From: Marinagarivorans sp.
GTDB taxonomy: Bacteria > Pseudomonadota > Gammaproteobacteria > Pseudomonadales > Cellvibrionaceae
Assembly: GCA_028281865.1 (NCBI GenBank)
Contig: JANQJB010000083.1
Span: forward strand, 1-64,000
Direction: 5' to 3'
DNA: 64,000 nt
Of this stretch, positions 9,855 to 17,608 are shown one piece after another. Made by a program: the position numbers and the translations under genes. Each line of letters begins with the position of its first letter. Position 1 is the first letter of the stretch. The notes beneath the pieces are model-generated. The model had not been told where the DNA came from. It saw only the letters and a program-made list of their open reading frames with translations, and made no database searches.

Positions 9855-11159
9855 ATGAAAACATTCAAAAGCGCACTTATTCTAGTTGCGCTCGGTCTTC
9901 TGCCGATGAGCGCTGCGGCAGACGAAATAAGTGGCGCCGACACTGCTTGGATATTGACGTCAACGGCACTTGTGCTGTTTATGACAATTCCTGGGCTATC
10001 GCTGTTTTATGCCGGGTTGGTGCGTGTAAAAAATGTGCTTTCTGTATTAATGCAATGTTTTGCACTGACCTGCTTAATGTCGCTTCTATGGTTTGCCCTT
10101 GGTTATACGATTGCTTTTGGCAGCCCGGAAGTTGAGCAAGGCGCTTTTATCGGAGATTTTGGCAACGCTTTTTTCGCCGCTATGACCATCGATAGTGTTA
10201 ACGGTACCATTCCGGCTACCTTGTTTGCCGCTTTTCAAATGACATTTGCGATAATCACACCGGCGCTAATTGTAGGTGGCTTTGCAGAGCGTATGAAGTT
10301 TTCTGCCATGCTGATTTTTAGCAGCATATGGTTATTGGTGGTGTACTCCCCGATTTGCCACTGGGTATGGGGTGGCGGATGGCTTGCTCAGCGCGGCCTG
10401 CAAGATTTCGCCGGCGGCACCGTTGTGCATATTACAGCTGGAGTCGCAGCAATCGTTGCCGCAATGGTTATGGGCAATCGCAAAGGCTTCTCTACTGTCC
10501 CAATGCCTCCTCATAACTTGGCCATGACCGTAACCGGAGCAGGCATGTTATGGGTGGGCTGGTTTGGCTTTAACGCAGGTTCCGCAGTAGCCGCTGATAA
10601 TAGTGCGGCGATGGCTTTGCTTGTCACCCATCTTTCAGCGGCGGCAGGTTCACTTGCCTGGATGGGTATGGAGTGGATACGCCACGGTAAACCTTCAGTT
10701 CTGGGCATTGTCACTGGCATGGTTGCCGGCTTAGGTACTATCACACCAGCATCTGGATCGGTCGGTCCGGCCGCGGCGGTGGTCATTGGCTTGAGCGCCG
10801 GTGTTATTTGTTATCTTGCGACCAACTATATTAAAAACAAATTAAAACTCGACGATTCTCTCGACGTATTTCCTGTTCACGGTGTCGGCGGTATTTTGGG
10901 AACACTATGCGCTGGATTATTTTGTTCTCAAGCACTCGGTATTTTTAGCGGAAACGGCTTTTCCGACGGAGTTTCGAGTATCGGAGGACAGCTCAGCATC
11001 CAGGCCATCGGAGTTGTTAGTACATTCGCTTATACAGCGGTTGCAACATTTATAATTTTGAAAGTTGTTGACGCTATCGTCGGCTTACGGGTGAATGAAG
11101 AGCAAGAGACCGAGGGGCTCGATCTCGTCTTGCACGATGAGAAAGGTTATAACCTTTAG
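9855..11159 (+). CDS. amtB: Ammonium transporter AmtB
   Basis: This inner-membrane channel conducts ammonia/ammonium for assimilation. The protein has a cleavable signal sequence (ending AAADE), as in many AmtB proteins, then 11 membrane helices. Family segments are visible: GADTAWILTSTALVLFMTIPGLSLFYAGLV at the start, the WVWGGGWL/DFAGGTVVH region holding the first pore His neighbourhood, and the DVFPVHGVGGILG segment with the second pore His. It ends in a cytoplasmic tail of acidic residues. ATG at 9855 is preferred; a GTG at 9843 would add four residues. It is co-transcribed with glnK and closed by a strong terminator. GlnK binding is expected from family knowledge. Confidence 0.97.
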   Translation: MKTFKSALILVALGLLPMSAAADEISGADTAWILTSTALVLFMTIPGLSLFYAGLVRVKNVLSVLMQCFALTCLMSLLWFALGYTIAFGSPEVEQGAFIGDFGNAFFAAMTIDSVNGTIPATLFAAFQMTFAIITPALIVGGFAERMKFSAMLIFSSIWLLVVYSPICHWVWGGGWLAQRGLQDFAGGTVVHITAGVAAIVAAMVMGNRKGFSTVPMPPHNLAMTVTGAGMLWVGWFGFNAGSAVAADNSAAMALLVTHLSAAAGSLAWMGMEWIRHGKPSVLGIVTGMVAGLGTITPASGSVGPAAAVVIGLSAGVICYLATNYIKNKLKLDDSLDVFPVHGVGGILGTLCAGLFCSQALGIFSGNGFSDGVSSIGGQLSIQAIGVVSTFAYTAVATFIILKVVDAIVGLRVNEEQETEGLDLVLHDEKGYNL

Positions 11160-11213
11160 TTGCAATTGCTAGCCCAAGTTATTCAACACTTAGGCTAATA
11201 CCTAAATGATAAT

Positions 11214-11242
11214 AAAGAAGGGGCACTGAGCCCCTTCTTTTT
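11214..11242 (+). terminator. Rho-independent terminator of glnK-amtB
   Basis: An 11-bp stem (11214-11224 with 11230-11240) with a GGGGC/GCCCC core and a five-base loop runs into a T-tract at 11238-11242. Confidence 0.93.
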
Positions 11243-11462
11243 CGCCTTAATTTCCCGACAGCAGAACATTTTCGAAGCTTTCAAAAACCGCGCTAACTTC
11301 TTTACTCGGTGAGACAGGTGAATATTTCACACTTGCGCTTACCACTTTTTCCTACTGCCGTTCAATTTATAGCGCTATAGTTACTTCAACTCTGCTGGAG
11401 GTACCGCAGTTTACTCACTAATCTTACTTATTTAAAACAGGATATAGGAAAGGAGGCCACAA

Positions 11463-11723
11463 ATGGCTCAACAATTAAAAACCAAATCGCTGGTGAACAA
11501 TTCGCTTGATATTGAATGGAACGAGGAAGTGACCAAAATGGAACACGATCTCAGCCAAGAAGAACAGTTTTTCGCCTCTGATGCACTGCGAGATTTCGAA
11601 TTCGAAGACGGTGAATTTGAACTTGAAGAGAGCTTCACTATCGATCGAATAATTGACGACTCTCCCGGCGGCTATCGCGAATACCTGGACGATATCGATT
11701 ATTCAGCTTTAGTTTTACAGTAG
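11463..11723 (+). CDS. Small acidic protein of unknown function
   Basis: The 86-residue product is very acidic: the middle third (DFEFEDGEFELEESF) is nearly all Asp, Glu and Phe, and the C-terminus again has a DDID cluster. It has no signal peptide, membrane helix or Cys. A very strong ribosome site (AAAGGAGG, 7 bases before the ATG) supports active translation. I do not recognise the family. It stands alone between the glnK-amtB terminator and the small PEP-CTERM-like gene, on the same strand as both. The acidity could fit a DNA mimic, a protein inhibitor or a nucleic-acid-related regulator, but nothing in the sequence decides this. Confidence 0.7.
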   Translation: MAQQLKTKSLVNNSLDIEWNEEVTKMEHDLSQEEQFFASDALRDFEFEDGEFELEESFTIDRIIDDSPGGYREYLDDIDYSALVLQ

Positions 11724-12084
11724 CCATAAATTTTAACGCACAACTAAATATCGTAGTTAAAAGCTTACTTGTCCAAAAAGGGACGGCTTGTCCAGCATCC
11801 CTTTTTGTAAACAATATCGACATGAAAAACGCGAAGGTTTTATAAATTATTTAAGCTTAAAAAGCGCTTAATTAAGTACACGGCTCACTTGTTTAATAAA
11901 ATACAATAAAAACAATGGCGTATAGACTGCTCTCGCTTTTATTTTTGAACTATTAAACTGGCAAAACTTTTGCTTATTTGAGATTAACAAGAAAAGCTGA
12001 ACTGCGTAAGTCGCTGCTGAGCGACTATGAGATAATTTAGACAGCAAACTTATTTTAAACAACAAAGAAGTTAAGGAAAGTACC
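11724..12084 (+). other. Intergenic region holding the promoter of the small PEP-CTERM-like gene
   Basis: This 361-base AT-rich gap includes the sigma-54-like element at 11959-11974. The rest shows only loosely palindromic A/T-rich sequence around 11848-11875 and no supported gene. Confidence 0.5.
11959..11974 (+). promoter_or_regulatory. Candidate sigma-54 (-24/-12) promoter of the 73-residue PEP-CTERM-like gene
   Basis: TGGCAAAACTTTTGCT at 11959-11974 matches the TGGCAC-N5-TTGCW consensus at all core positions except one, with exact spacing. Transcription would start near 11985, 100 bases before the GTG start. It is the best of the three such sites in this window. Confidence 0.65.
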
Positions 12085-12306
12085 GTGCTTCGCATTATAG
12101 TCAGTACCGCCATTTTATTCATAAGCCAAGTGTTAACTCAAGCTGTTGCTGCTAATTCGGATACAAACGTTAATAGTATTGCGAGTAAAGTTACCGGGGA
12201 AACGTCCAGTTTGCCAAATATTATTGAAGTAGCTGAACCCACAACTATCTTTTTAACACTGACAGGCTTAGTCGCAATTTACTTTGTAAGACGAGCAAAA
12301 ACTTAG
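12085..12306 (+). CDS. Miniature PEP-CTERM-like protein
   Basis: The 73-residue product consists of a signal peptide (about residues 1-23, ending AVAA), a short polar spacer of some 25 residues rich in Ser and Thr, and a C-terminal tag. The tag has a Glu-Pro motif (VAEPTT), a hydrophobic stretch with a Gly-Leu pair, and a final Arg-Arg-Ala-Lys. This layout matches the PEP-CTERM tripartite sorting signal with almost no cargo. Translation starts at GTG 12085, preceded by AAGGAAAG at a proper distance. It has its own sigma-54-like promoter candidate. After processing it would leave only a short Ser/Thr-rich peptide, perhaps a glycosylated one, since proteins of this class are often rich in possible O-glycosylation sites. 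Its function is unknown. Confidence 0.72.
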   Translation: MLRIIVSTAILFISQVLTQAVAANSDTNVNSIASKVTGETSSLPNIIEVAEPTTIFLTLTGLVAIYFVRRAKT

Positions 12307-12387
12307 CTTAATAAGTCTATCCGATAGAGCTTAACTCATTAAAAGCGATCGTGTTTTAAGTATCGAAATTAATACACTGCCAAAGTA

Positions 12388-12945
12388 TTAAAAAACTAGC
12401 TCCGCAGAAATCTCCTTAGCTTTTCCCTCTCCATATAAAAGTGAAACAAGCTCTAGTGAAAACTCTATCGAAGTACCTGGCCCTTGACTGGTCACTAAAT
12501 TTCCATCAACTACAACGCGATCAGTCGAGACCTGATGTGTACACTTGGATAATTCCATCTGGAAGCTTGGATAACAAGTGGCTGTACGCGTACCAATTAA
12601 TCCATTTCGCCCAAGCACCATTAACGGGGAAGCGCAAATGGCGGCGAGCAGTCTTCCCTCATGAAGCTGCCGTTTTATAAGCTCAATCAGCGCCTCACAA
12701 TGTTGAAGGTGCTCGGCGCCTGGTAAGCCTCCGGGTAACGCAATTAAATCCCACTCTATGTCGGGACAGTCCAGCAGCTCAATGTCGGCCTCAAGTTTTA
12801 CGCCGCGAGAGGCTTCAACCCAAGTACGCCCCGGCATTATCGATGCGCTTGTTACATCACCTCCAGCACGACGAGCCACATCAATTATTGTTAAAGTTTC
12901 TATTTCCTCGCAGCCATCTGCAATAGGAACAAGTATTTTTTTCAT
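12388..12945 (-). CDS. DJ-1/PfpI/YajL family protein
   Basis: This 185-residue protein belongs to the DJ-1 superfamily, whose bacterial members include YajL-type chaperones, proposed protein or nucleotide deglycases, and glyoxalase III-like enzymes. The reactive Cys lies in the nucleophile elbow AAICASP, and the conserved Glu near the start (ADGCEEIE) completes the family's Cys-Glu arrangement. GPGTSIEF near the C-terminus is also typical. The start ATG at 12945 is preceded on the minus strand by a weak ribosome site. It is probably a single-gene unit, convergent with the small PEP-CTERM-like gene. The exact activity cannot be read from sequence; yajL is the closest named relative. Confidence 0.9.
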   Translation of the reverse strand: MKKILVPIADGCEEIETLTIIDVARRAGGDVTSASIMPGRTWVEASRGVKLEADIELLDCPDIEWDLIALPGGLPGAEHLQHCEALIELIKRQLHEGRLLAAICASPLMVLGRNGLIGTRTATCYPSFQMELSKCTHQVSTDRVVVDGNLVTSQGPGTSIEFSLELVSLLYGEGKAKEISAELVF

Positions 12946-13082
12946 AATAGCCTCAATTTCTAATTTTCAATTATAAACCAGGCAATAATTATTACCTAGC
13001 TAACAGTCATCTTTGATTTTGCTTCAAATTTATATTTACGCAGCGAAAAAAAGTGATAAATAAATACCACATTAAATTAGAA

Positions 13083-14342
13083 TTAACTTTCGATCATTGT
13101 TAAACACTGATCGCAATATTTTTTTAATAAAGTTTCACATTCCGCAATCGTTCGAGTCGAATTCTTACCCATCTTATCTATTCTTTTCGGGTTTACCAAC
13201 AACTTGCGTAATGCAAATTCTAGTTCTTGATCATCGTTTACCAATGTTAGAGCGTCGTTATCTTTCAATAATTTTACTTCTGAATGAATCGACTCGATAA
13301 AGGGGCCACATAATATCGGTTTGCCATAGATAGCAGGTTCCAATACATTATGGCCGCCGACCGGAACCAGAGAACCGCCAACAAATACTACCAGAGCATT
13401 CGATAAAAAACCGTCGACCTCTCCTAAGGTATCGACCAAGTAGATATCGGTATCTACAGCGATAGAAATTTTATCGCTTCTTACCGCAACTTTACATCCC
13501 AAACTCTGAAGTGATTTAACAATCGCAGAGCGCCTTTGTGGATGGCGCGGTACAATAACGAATAAATATTTTTTGGGCAAAGAACGTTGAATTTTCGCTA
13601 GAGCTAACTCTTCACCTTCGTGAGTCGAAACTGCCAATACGTAGCGCTTATCAAGAATGACAGAATGGGGAGCTTGTCTTTCACTTTGCGCTGCTGCTAA
13701 TTTTATGTTTCCAAATGTTGTTACTCTATCTGCGGGCGCACCCAATGCGATATAACGCTGACCATTTTCGTCGTTGCGCGCCATGAATAGTTCAACATAC
13801 GCCAGTACCTCGCGATAAAGCGCACGAATAAAACGATTATTCACCATGCTTTTTTCACTCAGCCTGGCATTTAAAATTGCAATTGGTATTTTACGCCTAT
13901 AACAACATGTGTAGAGGTTTGGCCATATTTCAGTTTCCACAACAAATAAAATTCTGGGCTGTATAATATTCACCAAACGCTGCACCGCAACAGGGAAATC
14001 CGTTGTGAAGTAGTAGTGCTTGATCGTGTCAGGCAAGGTCTTTTTTATTAGGGATGCCGCCTCGCTCGTATTAGTCGAAATAACAATCCGATAACCCTTA
14101 ACATGTTTCATTAATTCAAGAACTAAGGGAGTTACAGCCTTAGTTTCTCCTACAGAGGCTGCATGAAACCAAATAGCGGGCTCTTGTTTTTGCTTAGGGA
14201 ATTCCGCATATATCCCCATCCGCTGAGCCACAAAACGCAGATCGCCTTTCCTACGATAACTTTGTATCAAGGTATAAATCAGCAAAACAGGACTGAGTAA
14301 AATTAGGATAAAGCTGTACAAGAATCTCATTAACAAAGCCAT
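13083..14342 (-). CDS. waaA: 3-deoxy-D-manno-octulosonic acid (Kdo) transferase
   Basis: WaaA transfers Kdo from CMP-Kdo to lipid IVA, the first step of lipopolysaccharide core assembly, at the inner face of the cytoplasmic membrane. The protein has an N-terminal membrane anchor (FLYSFILILLSPVLLIYTLI), the WFHAASVGE segment containing the proposed catalytic Glu, the FVVETEIWPNLY motif, and a C-terminal GT-B half with GGSLVPVGGHNVLEPA, which is highly characteristic. ATG at 14342 (MALLMRF) is chosen; ATG at 14330 (MRFLYSF) is equally possible, and a longer start at 14363 is unlikely. At about 420 residues the length is normal. It is encoded alone on the minus strand. Confidence 0.96.
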   Translation of the reverse strand: MALLMRFLYSFILILLSPVLLIYTLIQSYRRKGDLRFVAQRMGIYAEFPKQKQEPAIWFHAASVGETKAVTPLVLELMKHVKGYRIVISTNTSEAASLIKKTLPDTIKHYYFTTDFPVAVQRLVNIIQPRILFVVETEIWPNLYTCCYRRKIPIAILNARLSEKSMVNNRFIRALYREVLAYVELFMARNDENGQRYIALGAPADRVTTFGNIKLAAAQSERQAPHSVILDKRYVLAVSTHEGEELALAKIQRSLPKKYLFVIVPRHPQRRSAIVKSLQSLGCKVAVRSDKISIAVDTDIYLVDTLGEVDGFLSNALVVFVGGSLVPVGGHNVLEPAIYGKPILCGPFIESIHSEVKLLKDNDALTLVNDDQELEFALRKLLVNPKRIDKMGKNSTRTIAECETLLKKYCDQCLTMIES

Positions 14343-14698
14343 ATGCGCCTGACGCGCGAACAATACAAAATACTAAATTACAATCCGACGCATTCAAACG
14401 ATATAGTCGCATTTTCATTCATAATGGCCGACACTGCTCCAGGGCCACCTACGAGCCCTGCCCATGTAGTATGCAAAATAACACGACCGGTCGTCGCCAA
14501 ACATCATACAAATAGAAAATCCTGTGCTAATTTTCTAATAATACCTACATGTATTGCGGGCCTCTGCCTAAGCAAAGCCCACGGCAGAACAAATGAAGAT
14601 GTTAAGCAAAACATTCAATTGAGCCGAGCAACCGGCGAAGCCAATTACTTAGGACTGAGTGGAAATAGTATTGTCATAGATTTGAAGGAGGTTTCAAA
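14343..14698 (+). other. Intergenic region upstream of the STAS gene
   Basis: This 356-base region lies between the divergent waaA and STAS genes. An open frame crosses it but overlaps the STAS gene, has no ribosome site and resembles no known protein, so I treat the region as non-coding. No clear promoter is visible. Confidence 0.4.
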
Positions 14699-15022
14699 GT
14701 GTCTGGAATCGAAATCGTTAGCTGTTCTAACGAAGAAATCATCATTCGTCCGGGAAATGAGCTGAGTAGCGCGACCTACCAGGAATTTTTCGATGTACTT
14801 GAATCCCTTGAGCAAACAAAATTGCCAAGCTGCATCACAATTGACCTACAAAATACGAGTTGGATAGACAGTATGGGACTGGGCTTACTCTACAACCTCT
14901 ATCTGCGTTGGAGAAAATCTGTCACACGCTTTAACATCATCAACGCCGACAACAGCGTTATGGAAACGCTCAGGATCGGCCACTTAAATCATCAGTATAC
15001 GATTTCGAAACGCGCAGCTTAA
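14699..15022 (+). CDS. STAS-domain protein (anti-sigma-factor antagonist type)
   Basis: The 107-residue single-domain protein matches the SpoIIAA/RsbV-type STAS fold. The conserved loop WIDSMGLGLL contains Ser58 at the position that partner kinases phosphorylate in this family. Such proteins release a sigma factor or another partner from an anti-sigma kinase, or act as switch components in signalling. The start is GTG 14699, fixed by an excellent AAGGAGG ribosome site 7 bases upstream. No partner kinase or phosphatase is adjacent, so the pathway is unknown. An HD-GYP protein lies about 600 bases away on the other strand, but shared function is not shown. Confidence 0.9.
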   Translation: MSGIEIVSCSNEEIIIRPGNELSSATYQEFFDVLESLEQTKLPSCITIDLQNTSWIDSMGLGLLYNLYLRWRKSVTRFNIINADNSVMETLRIGHLNHQYTISKRAA

Positions 15023-15054
15023 TAACCAACAAATTGTATCGCGTGTAAATTTGC

Positions 15055-15483
15055 TTAGACGACTATCGCGCAATTTAGACGCCAGAAGATAGTAAAAGGG
15101 TCGCATATTTCTGCATATCTGCTCCCCCAAGTAGCTTTCATTAGCGGTCGAACAATAGAACTCCTCTCCGCAAATCGATCAAAAACCGCTTGTTGTTCCA
15201 TAAGACCGTCAAATTCCAATGCCAGGCTAAGTCGTGCCGGCATAAGGTTGGGATCAAGGCGATGCAAAGTTTTTTTCTCACCGGATGCAGACTCAGGTTC
15301 TGAGTCGCGCAACATGAGTAGCAACGGACCCGCGCGCAATTCTGCGTGAGATATAAGTTCTGTCGGTCGTGAGTTTGAATAGTACTGTTTAAGCGTGACT
15401 TCACCTTGCAGGCAATAGCAGTAGTAATCAAGTGCTTCTTGGCAATTTCCCGAAAACTCTAAATAGGGAATAACAGGTTTCAT
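15055..15483 (-). CDS. PhnB-like VOC/glyoxalase-fold protein
   Basis: The 142-residue product begins with MKPVIPYLEFSGNCQEALDYY, the typical start of the PhnB/YjdN-like branch of the vicinal oxygen chelate superfamily. The fold has two beta-alpha-beta-beta-beta modules. HAELRAGPLLLMLRD and the W-x-S-R-Y-A-E-I-x-D-P-F end are also characteristic. Members of this branch are often misannotated as 3-demethylubiquinone methyltransferases; no enzymatic role is established for most. The metal ligands are not all evident. It is convergent with the STAS gene, only 32 bases from its stop, and appears to be a single-gene unit. Confidence 0.85.
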   Translation of the reverse strand: MKPVIPYLEFSGNCQEALDYYCYCLQGEVTLKQYYSNSRPTELISHAELRAGPLLLMLRDSEPESASGEKKTLHRLDPNLMPARLSLALEFDGLMEQQAVFDRFAERSSIVRPLMKATWGSRYAEICDPFTIFWRLNCAIVV

Positions 15484-15636
15484 CTACAAGCAGCGCCTAA
15501 CTCAACATTCGGTACTTTAGGTTGAAACAGTAAAAAGCGAAATCTGTACAACCTGCACCAGGCTCCTACCGGCAGATCAACGGCCCCATCTAGGTGCTTG
15601 GCATCGTACACAGTGCACCACAAATATGCATTCGCA

Positions 15637-17007
15637 TTATATGGCCTTCAATAACCATAGGCTCTCCAATTCACCCTCAGTCTGCGAGTATTGAATAGTG
15701 TCTAGCGACTCTATACCTTTCTCTAGCTGAGAGACAAATTCATCTGCAACACCTTCATGCAAGATCGCACGAATTTTTTGTTTCAGTTTTTCGAGGTGAT
15801 ACAGAATCTCAAGCATTAAAAGGAATGCATCTTCAACCTCACGATATGCATGCACCAATAATTCGCTCTCGACTTGCTTGAGCCATCGCACGTAGGCATC
15901 GTTGATCAAGCCTGACTGCGAAATTGCTACACTTATATGAATGATCGTATTTTGCAAAGCGAATAGACGCGGATCATTGTGGCGAAAGCCTATCTCGGTA
16001 GCTAGCAAATTAACACTATCCACACAGGAAGTTATGTAGCTGTGGCGGTCACGAACAGTGTCAATAAAACCGGGCATTTGTTCATCAGGAACACACCGCG
16101 CGGAGTTCTCTGGCAATTCACTTAACACCGCAATTAAGCGCTTTCCCTGAGCACCAAAACGCCCATGACCATTCATTCTGAGTACCGCAACTAAATCAAA
16201 TAGAGTGCGGCTCGCAGGTTTATACCGTTTAACATAGATAGCTTGCAGGCAATCGAGTGCATTCAGCATTTGACCGTGCCGGCTGATCATGGCGCTCAAT
16301 CGCCCCAGAGGATAACCAGTGCCATCCAAATTTTCGTGGTGCTCCCATACAGCCCGGCTCACACGTGTAGGAAAGCGTTTGATAGCATTGAGCATTTCAC
16401 GTCCGAGTTCGCAGTGGCCTTGCATTGTTTTTCGCTCATCGGCACGATAAGGCTTCGATGAACAAACCAAATCCGGTGGTAACCATAATTTGCCCAGGTC
16501 GTGACAAAGCCCGGCAAAAAACATATCGCAAGCATCATTCGTATCGCGCGATTCGCTCTCGACAATAAGCACACCCATCCACGCGCAAAACAAAGCTTGC
16601 TCAAACACCTCAGGCAATTGGATTGCAAGCAAAGTTAAATACTGCCTTATTTGTGCAAATTGACATAAGCTTTCGCAATAGTTTTGCAAAAGCTTGTCAT
16701 GCGGGAAACGCTGGGCCAGTTCTTTCAAGCCTGGATCTTTTTGAATCCAAATATCGAACGCCCCCAACAAGCTCGCTGCATCGAACACGGATTCTATAGC
16801 AACTAATTCGACGACAGGACGGCTCAATTCCGCGTCTTGCATCAAACCGCACAAGGTATGATCAAATTTTTCGCCTTGAGCCGCAAGCTGGCGACCATCA
16901 AGCGTGAAGACATCTTGACTGAGTATGACGTTTCGAGTTTGACTGGCTTGAAGTAAGTGAGAGAGATAGGCTAGCGTTGTATGGTTTTCAACACAGTCGT
17001 TTGTCAT
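15637..17007 (-). CDS. HD-GYP domain protein (predicted cyclic-di-GMP phosphodiesterase)
   Basis: HD-GYP proteins degrade cyclic di-GMP to GMP and thereby influence motility and biofilm state. In this 456-residue protein the central domain has the metal-binding pair in GLCHDLGKLWLP near residue 169, a further His at QGHCELG, the WEHHENLDGTGYPLG segment near 222-232 with the intact Gly-Tyr-Pro motif, and R-L following. The N-terminal 140 residues and C-terminal 170 residues are helical and of no recognised family; no receiver or membrane helix is visible. All key HD and GYP residues seem present, so activity is likely. The start ATG at 17007 is followed by a plausible N-terminus; the upstream ribosome site is GAAAGGTC. 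It is monocistronic. Confidence 0.92.
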   Translation of the reverse strand: MTNDCVENHTTLAYLSHLLQASQTRNVILSQDVFTLDGRQLAAQGEKFDHTLCGLMQDAELSRPVVELVAIESVFDAASLLGAFDIWIQKDPGLKELAQRFPHDKLLQNYCESLCQFAQIRQYLTLLAIQLPEVFEQALFCAWMGVLIVESESRDTNDACDMFFAGLCHDLGKLWLPPDLVCSSKPYRADERKTMQGHCELGREMLNAIKRFPTRVSRAVWEHHENLDGTGYPLGRLSAMISRHGQMLNALDCLQAIYVKRYKPASRTLFDLVAVLRMNGHGRFGAQGKRLIAVLSELPENSARCVPDEQMPGFIDTVRDRHSYITSCVDSVNLLATEIGFRHNDPRLFALQNTIIHISVAISQSGLINDAYVRWLKQVESELLVHAYREVEDAFLLMLEILYHLEKLKQKIRAILHEGVADEFVSQLEKGIESLDTIQYSQTEGELESLWLLKAI

Positions 17008-17332
17008 CGAGAAGACCTTTCAAGCACCAGAATTTAATGAAACGCGAGTATTCAGCGCAATCGAAATTAAATCAGTAACGACATACTTCGCGAAACACAG
17101 CCCAATTAAGAAAAGTCGGACAATTGGAGCTATACTTAGCCGCAGAACTCGCAGTGGTATTAAGTATAGCCAACCACAGCGACCGAGGGCGAAAAATCAG
17201 GAATGTTGGAAAAAAGCGGCACTGCTTGCCTGACATAAAAGCTATTTACATAGCTCAAATTTAGAGATACAAAAGTTCGTTTGAGAGATTAAGAAGCAAC
17301 TTCTATTTGCTTAAATCTTTATGTGCTCTAAG
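17008..17332. other. Intergenic region with no recognised feature
   Basis: This 325-base AT-rich stretch lies between the HD-GYP gene and the small membrane-protein gene, both on the minus strand. It must contain the HD-GYP promoter, but I see no clear -35/-10 pair, hairpin terminator or repeat. Confidence 0.35.
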
Positions 17333-17608
17333 CTACTCCGAATTTGCTGCTTTTCTAATACGCTCTTCTTGAATGCGGCGCTCTCGCTTTTTGATCTTAC
17401 TATTGGAAACCTTCAGATATACCACTGCACCCTTTTCAGACTCCTCACGAGAGGGCAAAACCAGACTCTGCGATCGAGTTTTCATTATGTTCTTTACCGA
17501 AAAGTTGGGGTATCGCGCTTTAAAATCTTCTAACCACTTCCCTACAAGCAATACTGAAAGGAAGAAGCCCATCACTAGCAGTGTTTCCAAAATATACTGT
17601 ATTGCCAT
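17333..17608 (-). CDS. Small single-pass membrane protein of unknown function
   Basis: From the ATG at 17608 the product has 91 residues. A hydrophobic helix at about residues 5-25 (ILETLLVMGFFLSVLLVG) is followed by a hydrophilic, strongly basic tail rich in Arg, Lys and Glu, likely cytoplasmic. The ATG is preceded by AGAGAATGG; a GTG at 17650 would add 14 residues but is less likely. I recognise no family. The gene stands alone next to the gene-poor repeat region at 17609-18731. Confidence 0.55.
   Translation of the reverse strand: MAIQYILETLLVMGFFLSVLLVGKWLEDFKARYPNFSVKNIMKTRSQSLVLPSREESEKGAVVYLKVSNSKIKKRERRIQEERIRKAANSE

Noticed and set aside
14343-14765. 140-codon open frame upstream of the STAS gene
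   Set aside because: It overlaps the well-supported STAS start, has no ribosome site, no recognisable protein features and reads like a shadow frame.
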